Below are positions 23,999 to 28,586 of a stretch of 28,586 nt of DNA, piece after piece. Source of the stretch: JBEKHI01 sp050012355 (GTDB taxonomy: Bacteria; Actinomycetota; Actinomycetes; Streptosporangiales; Streptosporangiaceae). Position numbers and translations under genes: made by a program. Location: the NCBI GenBank assembly GCA_050012355.1, contig JBEKHI010000052.1, positions 1 through 28,586 of the forward strand, in the 5' to 3' direction. Positions within the stretch are counted from its first letter, which is position 1. The number at the start of each line of letters is the position of its first letter. The notes under the pieces were generated by a model. That model ran no database searches. It saw nothing but the letters and a program-made list of their open reading frames with translations, and had not been told where the DNA came from.

Positions 23999-26803
23999 TC
24001 AGGGCAGCGTCCATTGCTGGTTCGAGGTGTCGTCGCAGGTCCAGATCTGCACTTGCGTGCCGGAGCCGCCGTAGCCGGTGTCGTCGAGGCACTTGCCGGA
24101 GTTGGGGTTGATCAGTTCTCCGTCAGACTGTGGTTCCCAGGTCTGGGCCCCGGTGCCGTTGCAGGTATAGAGGTCGACGGTGGTGCCGTTGGTGGTTCCG
24201 GCGCCGTCGACGTCGAGGCACATGCCGAGCACTTCGAGGGTGTTGTTGGACTCCACGGTCCACTGCTGGGCGTCGGTGCCGTTGCAGGTGTAGACCTGGA
24301 TCGGGTTGTAGTCCGCGGTGCTGGCCGATCGGTCGTCGAGGCACAAGCCCTCATATCCGGTGATCGGTCCGGTGGCGGCCGCGGTGCTGGTGGCTGTGCC
24401 GGGAGACACGGTCCACACGAAGCTCACGGTGGCGTAGGCCCCGTTTCCGTCTACCGCGGTGACGGTGACCGTACTGGTGCCGTCGGTGGTGGGCGTGCCG
24501 GAGATCACGCCGGCCGAGGAGATCGACAGGCCAGCGGGCAAGCCAGTGGCTGAGTAGGTCAGGCTTTGTCCGCTGGTGGTGTCCGTGCCGGTGAGGGTGA
24601 CGCTGGAGGCGGCCTGGTTTGCCAGGCTGGCCTGCGGGCCGGGGTTGGCCAGGGTGACGGGCTGACCGAGCTGGCTGGAAGAGACCGGCAGGGTGCCGCT
24701 CAGCGGCAGGTTCGCGCTGGAGTCACCCACCTCGATGCCGTAGTTACCGGTGCTGGTCGCCCAGGTGTTGGAGGAGGAGTTCCAGTACTGCAGGTTCTGC
24801 TGGGTCAGGTTGAACGTGACGGTGGTGGAGGCACCAGCGGCGAGGCTGACACGCTGGAAGCCTTCCAGCTGGAGCGGGGGCTGCCCGGAAGCGGACGGGT
24901 CGTCCACGTAGAGCTGGGCGACGTCCGCGCCGGAGCGGGTGCCGGTGTTGGTCACGGTGGCGGTTACGGTCGCCGACCCGCCCGCGGTTAGCGACCCGAC
25001 GTGCAGGTTGCTGAACGAGAAGGTCGTGTACGACAGCCCGTACCCGAACGGGAACAACGGGGTCAGGTCCTGGCTGTCATACCAGCGGTACCCGACGTCA
25101 ATCCCCTCGGAGTACTGCACCTCGCCATTCTCGCCCGGCCATTGCGCCTCAGTGGAGGCTGGGACCTGTGACAGGGAGGTCGGGAAGGTCACGGTCAGGT
25201 GGCCGGAGGGGTCGTAGTTCCCGAATAGGACGTTGGCGATCGAGGTCCCGTCTTCCTGACCGGGGTACCAGGCTTCCAGGACGCCCTTGACGGAGGAGAG
25301 CCAGGGCATGGTGACCGCGGAGCCGGTGTTGAGGACGACGATCGTGTTGGGGTTGGCGGCGGCGACCGCGGAGATCAGGTCGTCGTCGGCGGTGCCTAGG
25401 TCGATGCTGGTCAGATCCGAGCCCTCGGACTCGTAGTAGGACGCGAAGACGATCGCGACGCTGGCCGAGGCGGCGGCGGAGGCCGCCGAGCTATCCGAGG
25501 AGCCGTCGTTGTAGGTGACGGTGGTGCCGCTGGGCGCGGCGGCCTCGATGCCCTGCAGCGGGGTGACGGTGCCGCTGGAGTCCACACTGGCGCTGCCGCC
25601 GCCGGAGGTCTGCGGGCTGGTCGAGGCGTCTGCTCCGATCACCGCGACCGAGCTGTCGGAGGAAGATAGCGGCAGGATGCTGCCGGAGTTCTTCAACAGC
25701 ACGGTGCCCTCTTCTGACAGCTGCATCGCGTCGTTTTGGTCGATGGAGTTTGTCGCGACCGCCGAGGTCGATCCGCTCGGCGCCTTGTCAAACATTCCGA
25801 AGCCGAACATCTGGGTCAGGATGTCCGACACCGCCGAGTTGATCGTCGCCGTGCTCACCTCCCCGGAGTTGACGGCATCTTCCAGCGTGCTGCCGTAGTA
25901 GCCGTCGCTACCGGGCATGTCCATGTCCAGGCCGGCGTTCGCGGAATCGGCGGTGGAATGCGTCGCGCCCCAGTCGGAGGTGACAAAGCCCTGGAACCCG
26001 AACTGGTTCCTGAGCACCGTGGTCAGCGTGTACGGGTTCTGGCAGGCGGCGGTGCCGTTGATGTAGCTGTAGGAGCACATCACCGAGGAGGCCGCGCCCT
26101 GCTGGGTCGCGGCCTGGAAGGCGGGCAGGTAGATCTCCTGCTCGGCCTGGGTGCTGACGATCGCGTCATCGGCCGAGGTGTTGCGGTTGGTCTCCTGGTT
26201 GTACACCGCGTAATGCTTGACCTGCGCCATGGTGCCGGTGGACTGTACGCCGCGGATGTCCGCCGCACCCATCTGCCCGGCCAGGTACGGGTCCTCGCCG
26301 ATCGACTCGAAGGCCCGGCCCCAGCGCGGGTCGCGCACGATGTTGATCGTCGGGCCAAGGTCGACCGTGGTGCCCTTGGCGGCCTGCTCAGAGCCGATGA
26401 TCTGACCGTACTCCTGCTCGGCCGAGGTGTCCCACGTCGCTGCGGCGTCCACCGGGGCGGGCAGCTGAGTGACGTTGGTCATCCCGTCGCCGACGCCGGC
26501 CGGGCCGTCCTCCAGGTTCATTGCCGGGATGCAAAGCGACGGGATCGCCGCCACGTTCCCCACGTACGAGCCGGACGTACCGGTCATCATGTCGATCTCC
26601 TGGGTCAGCGACATCTGGGCCATCAGTTCGCTGACGCGCGTGGCGACTGGCGCGGTCGAGTTGACCCACGGACACGACGTCGCGGCCGAGGCCACCGGTG
26701 GCGCCGCGCCGAGAGCCGCCAGGAACGGTACAGCCGCGGTGGCGGCCATGACCGTCGCGATCCGTGCCCGCCCGGCCCGCGACCGGGTATGGAATACCTG
26801 CAC
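23999..26803 (-). CDS. Secreted GH3 glycosidase with Fn3-like, He_PIG-like and ricin-lectin domains
   Basis: A 934-aa protein starting at GTG 26803 behind a strong AAGGAGG. The longer in-frame ATG at 26941 is unlikely. Residues 1-40 are a Sec-type signal peptide (basic start, Ala-rich core, cleavage after VASA). The GH3 N-terminal barrel follows with EDGPAGVGDG, the RDPRWGRAFESIGEDPYLAG signature, KHYAVYNQET and the nucleophile Asp277 in FVTSDWG. The GH3 C-terminal sandwich carries the acid/base region YYESEGSDL. Then come a Fn3-like domain (VTNTGTRSGADVAQLYV), an Ig/He_PIG-like domain (GLPAGLSISSAGVISGTP) and a ricin/CBM13 beta-trefoil with QQW/QTW repeats ending QQWTLP. The expected role is extracellular beta-glucosidase or beta-xylosidase action on plant or fungal polysaccharide, with the lectin for substrate binding. 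The regulator is probably the divergent LacI protein. Confidence 0.9.
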   Translation of the reverse strand: MQVFHTRSRAGRARIATVMAATAAVPFLAALGAAPPVASAATSCPWVNSTAPVATRVSELMAQMSLTQEIDMMTGTSGSYVGNVAAIPSLCIPAMNLEDGPAGVGDGMTNVTQLPAPVDAAATWDTSAEQEYGQIIGSEQAAKGTTVDLGPTINIVRDPRWGRAFESIGEDPYLAGQMGAADIRGVQSTGTMAQVKHYAVYNQETNRNTSADDAIVSTQAEQEIYLPAFQAATQQGAASSVMCSYSYINGTAACQNPYTLTTVLRNQFGFQGFVTSDWGATHSTADSANAGLDMDMPGSDGYYGSTLEDAVNSGEVSTATINSAVSDILTQMFGFGMFDKAPSGSTSAVATNSIDQNDAMQLSEEGTVLLKNSGSILPLSSSDSSVAVIGADASTSPQTSGGGSASVDSSGTVTPLQGIEAAAPSGTTVTYNDGSSDSSAASAAASASVAIVFASYYESEGSDLTSIDLGTADDDLISAVAAANPNTIVVLNTGSAVTMPWLSSVKGVLEAWYPGQEDGTSIANVLFGNYDPSGHLTVTFPTSLSQVPASTEAQWPGENGEVQYSEGIDVGYRWYDSQDLTPLFPFGYGLSYTTFSFSNLHVGSLTAGGSATVTATVTNTGTRSGADVAQLYVDDPSASGQPPLQLEGFQRVSLAAGASTTVTFNLTQQNLQYWNSSSNTWATSTGNYGIEVGDSSANLPLSGTLPVSSSQLGQPVTLANPGPQASLANQAASSVTLTGTDTTSGQSLTYSATGLPAGLSISSAGVISGTPTTDGTSTVTVTAVDGNGAYATVSFVWTVSPGTATSTAAATGPITGYEGLCLDDRSASTADYNPIQVYTCNGTDAQQWTVESNNTLEVLGMCLDVDGAGTTNGTTVDLYTCNGTGAQTWEPQSDGELINPNSGKCLDDTGYGGSGTQVQIWTCDDTSNQQWTLP

Positions 26804-26807
26804 GGTA

Positions 26808-26814
26808 CCTCCTT
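26808..26814 (-). promoter_or_regulatory. Ribosome binding site of the GH3 gene
   Basis: AAGGAGG on the minus strand, four bases before the GTG at 26803. It fixes the start so that a clean signal peptide begins the protein. Confidence 0.8.
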
Positions 26815-27489
26815 GAATCTTGCTGGATTCGAATTCTGAGAGTGGGCAATACGCCGCAGGGAAACCGGGAAAGTGCGTAACCGAGATGAAACAGCGGAGA
26901 AACGACCGTGTCAATGGTTGCGGCCAGCGGTCCGTGAACATGACCCTCTGTCTGAGGCAACGGTCCAGGGTCGCTACCAGCAGTTATGCATAACGGCGGG
27001 GCGTTGGCTCTCTCGCGAAGCACCGAGACGTTAACGGAATTTTCACGACACAGGATTAGTATTGATGGCTCATTAAGGACTGACGTTAAAGAACTTAGGG
27101 GCAAGCGGAAACACTAAATTGGTCACTAACGAATTCAAGCCTGTCGCCCATCATGATGACAGTGGTGGCGGCCTCGGGGCGCCGAGCGGTTCATGTTCAG
27201 CAGACGCCGTCGTCGGTCCACCCGCCTGGTCGGCGCAGTAGTTCCTGGACGGCTGGATCCATTCGTCCCTCCTCGATCGTCGGGTCGGCTCCCAAGCGGC
27301 CGATCAATAGTAAAGTTTCTTAACAGTTATATTGGCCAGTCTAAATTCGCGGGGAATGGGCGTCAACCCGAGCGACACGCCGACCTGCGCAGCCGTCGGC
27401 GCCATCTCGGCGCGGCCGCCTCATAGAGCACCCGCGGGAACACTGGCGGGCGCCCGCGCGATTGCCTGTCCGTTCATGGCGTGTTAGCG
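26815..27489. other. Long divergent intergenic region between GH3 and LacI genes
   Basis: About 670 bases without a convincing gene, with AT-rich patches at about 27020-27125 and 27300-27350. It contains the CGTTAACG palindrome (27029-27036) and a repeated GACGTTAA (27028-27035 and 27082-27089), plausible cis elements for GH3 transcription. The 27370-27470 part is very GC-rich with short self-complementary pieces (GCGGGCGCCCGC) that could fold. Confidence 0.45.
27028..27089. promoter_or_regulatory. Direct GACGTTAA repeats with CGTTAACG palindrome
   Basis: GACGTTAA occurs at 27028-27035 and 27082-27089. The first is part of the palindrome CGTTAACG, whose central CG-less core resembles but does not match classical LacI-family operators. 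The position about 225-285 bases upstream of the GH3 start fits a regulatory site. Confidence 0.35.
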
Positions 27490-27518
27490 TCAAACCGATT
27501 TGATTCAAACCGGTTCGA
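27490..27518. promoter_or_regulatory. Tandem LacI-type operators upstream of the LacI gene
   Basis: Two 14-bp near-palindromes lie side by side: TCAAACCGATTTGA (27490-27503) and TCAAACCGGTTCGA (27505-27518). Both have the TCAAACCG half-site and a central CG, the hallmark of LacI/GalR operators. They start 49-77 bases before the LacI ATG, so autoregulation is likely. Confidence 0.75.
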
Positions 27519-27566
27519 TGATCGGTCGAAGCGTGCGAGCGGCCTCGCCAGGAAACCGAGAACACT

Positions 27567-28574
27567 ATGGCAACCATCGCCGACGTGGCCAGATACGCGG
27601 GAGTGTCCCGCAGTACGGTGTCGCACGCTTTGTCGGGCAAGCGGACGATCTCGCGCGCGACGCGCGAGCGCGTAAACGAGGCGGTCCGGGCGCTGAACTA
27701 CCGGGCGAACGCGGGCGCCCGGGCCCTCGCGACGGCGCGCACCATGATCTTGGCCCTCGCCGTGCCCTTCACGCCGGAGGAGTTCGCGCCAGCGACGTTG
27801 CAATACGTCCTCGCGATAACCCAGACGGCGCGCGGCCTCGGTTACGACGTGCTCCTGGTTACGCAGGAGGAAGGCGCCGACGGCATCGCACGGGTCACCG
27901 AGAGCAATCTCGTGGACGGCGTCATCGTCCTGGACGTCAAGCGCCGGGATCCGCGAGCCAGCATCCTGTCCAACATCCGCCAGCCGGGGGTGCTGATCGG
28001 GATGCCCGACGACGAACCCGCGGTGGACTGCGTCGACCTCGACTTCGCCGCCGCGGGCACGCTGCTGATCGACCATCTTGCCGAGCGCGGCCACCGGGAC
28101 GTCATGTTCCTCACGCTTCCCGACGAACTGTTCGCCCAGGACCTCGGATATGCCTGGCGTTTCCGGCGCGCGGCGATCGAGCAGGCCGAGCGTCGAGGTG
28201 TCGCGCTATCCATGGTCCCCGGCCTCGTCGATCCCTCCGAACGCGCCGAAGCTCTCGGCGCCGCGCTGGACGAGCACCCGACCGCCGCCGCGCTGCTCGT
28301 CCACAACGATGCCGCACTCGCCGACCTGCCGCATCTGTTGCGCCAGCGTCACATCGAGATCCCGCGAGACCTGTCGGTGGTGAGCATCTTCCCGGAACAA
28401 TTCGGGAAGATGTTCGCCCTTCCCTACACCGCGGTCGACACCGGCAGCGCGGCGGTCGCGGCGCGAGGAGTGGAACTGCTTGTCAGCAGGCTTGCCGAGC
28501 CGGAACGCCCTGTCGTACGCGAGTTCATTGATCTGGTTCTCGTCGACCGTGGCAGCGTGGGGACGGTCGCGTGA
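27567..28574 (+). CDS. LacI/GalR-family transcriptional regulator
   Basis: A 335-aa regulator. Residues 1-50 are the LacI HTH (TIADVARYAGVSRSTVSHAL, GKRTISRATRERVNEA, LNYRANAGARAL hinge). The rest is a periplasmic-binding-protein-like sensor with ILALAVPFTPEEFAP, a DGVIVLDVKRRDPR strand, GVLIGMPDDEPAVDCVDLDF, HLAERGHRDVMFL, TAAALLVHNDAAL and a C-terminal EIPRDLSVVSIF strand, all canonical. It probably binds the tandem operators just upstream and controls itself, the divergent GH3 gene and a downstream gene in response to a sugar. The effector sugar cannot be read. The stop overlaps the next ATG (TGATG). Confidence 0.92.
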   Translation: MATIADVARYAGVSRSTVSHALSGKRTISRATRERVNEAVRALNYRANAGARALATARTMILALAVPFTPEEFAPATLQYVLAITQTARGLGYDVLLVTQEEGADGIARVTESNLVDGVIVLDVKRRDPRASILSNIRQPGVLIGMPDDEPAVDCVDLDFAAAGTLLIDHLAERGHRDVMFLTLPDELFAQDLGYAWRFRRAAIEQAERRGVALSMVPGLVDPSERAEALGAALDEHPTAAALLVHNDAALADLPHLLRQRHIEIPRDLSVVSIFPEQFGKMFALPYTAVDTGSAAVAARGVELLVSRLAEPERPVVREFIDLVLVDRGSVGTVA

Positions 28575-28586
28575 TGCGCGCGTTTT
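28574..28586 (+). CDS. Probable start of the next gene (3' partial)
   Basis: An ATG shares one base with the LacI stop (TGATG) and reads MRAF before the window ends. Coupling suggests a gene co-transcribed with the regulator. Identity is unknown. Confidence 0.35.

Noticed and set aside
25736..26839. A 367-codon + strand frame opposite the GH3 gene
   Set aside because: Arg/Gly/Val-rich antisense frame over a gene with a clear signal peptide, ribosome site and active-site motifs.
1..28586. CRISPR array, rRNA or tRNA genes
   Set aside because: I saw no regularly spaced repeats and no cloverleaf or rRNA-like stretch. In particular, no tRNA next to the integrase could be recognised by eye.

Overview
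The window comes from a high-GC Gram-positive actinomycete. The signs are GC-rich third codon positions, frequent GTG and TTG starts, 4-nt ATGA and GTGA gene overlaps, a type VII (ESX/WXG100-style) secretion neighbourhood, SCO6880-type conjugation genes, a conservon-like P-loop fragment and a secreted GH3 enzyme with a ricin-type lectin tail. I cannot name a genus from the sequence alone.

Layout. (1) 1-5.95 kb is a polymorphic-toxin / type VII secretion island. The C-terminal end of a toxin and its overlapping immunity gene are on the + strand. A converging minus-strand operon holds a large T7SS-like protein, a roughly 260-aa partner (possibly EspG-like) and a two-TM PH-like membrane protein. 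The last two genes occur a second time immediately downstream. A 20-codon scrap of the first gene survives at the junction, and the second membrane gene carries a frameshift. (2) 6.2-9.4 kb is a three-gene recombinase module: an intact tyrosine recombinase, a small XRE-like HTH protein, and a zinc-ribbon protein fused to a degenerate recombinase domain. (3) 9.5-13.5 kb is a decaying conjugation remnant on the minus strand: VirB4-like ATPase, SCO6880-like protein and the end of a TrbL/VirB6-like membrane protein. Every one of these genes is interrupted by small indels, and the promoter-proximal part is missing. (4) 13.5-17.05 kb is one large, comparatively AT-rich gene for a membrane-anchored NB-ARC protein with 14 WD40 repeats, an NLR-like candidate defence gene. 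(5) 17.05-17.67 kb is the wreck of a second copy of the HTH gene of the recombinase module. (6) 17.8-20.2 kb holds a membrane-anchored PQQ-type propeller protein, a SnoaL-like ORF that has lost its stop codon, and a conservon GTPase fragment. (7) 20.2-23.9 kb holds a DHA2-type MFS exporter divergent from an HxlR regulator, with a symmetric operator between them, and an S9 peptidase. (8) 24-28.6 kb holds a secreted multidomain GH3 glycosidase divergent from a LacI-family regulator with tandem operators. A further gene probably starts at the last bases.

How it fits together. Sections 2-5 read as an integrated mobile region. Recombinase genes or their wreckage lie at both ends, with a dead transfer module and an apparently intact NB-ARC/WD40 cargo gene between them. 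Section 1 is a second accessory island for contact-dependent competition. Sections 7 and 8 are ordinary regulated efflux and polysaccharide-utilisation units. The single-base lesions cluster between 1.7 and 17.4 kb and leave obviously homologous reading frames on both sides. They mean either recent gene decay or residual sequencing errors, and raw-read inspection would separate the two.
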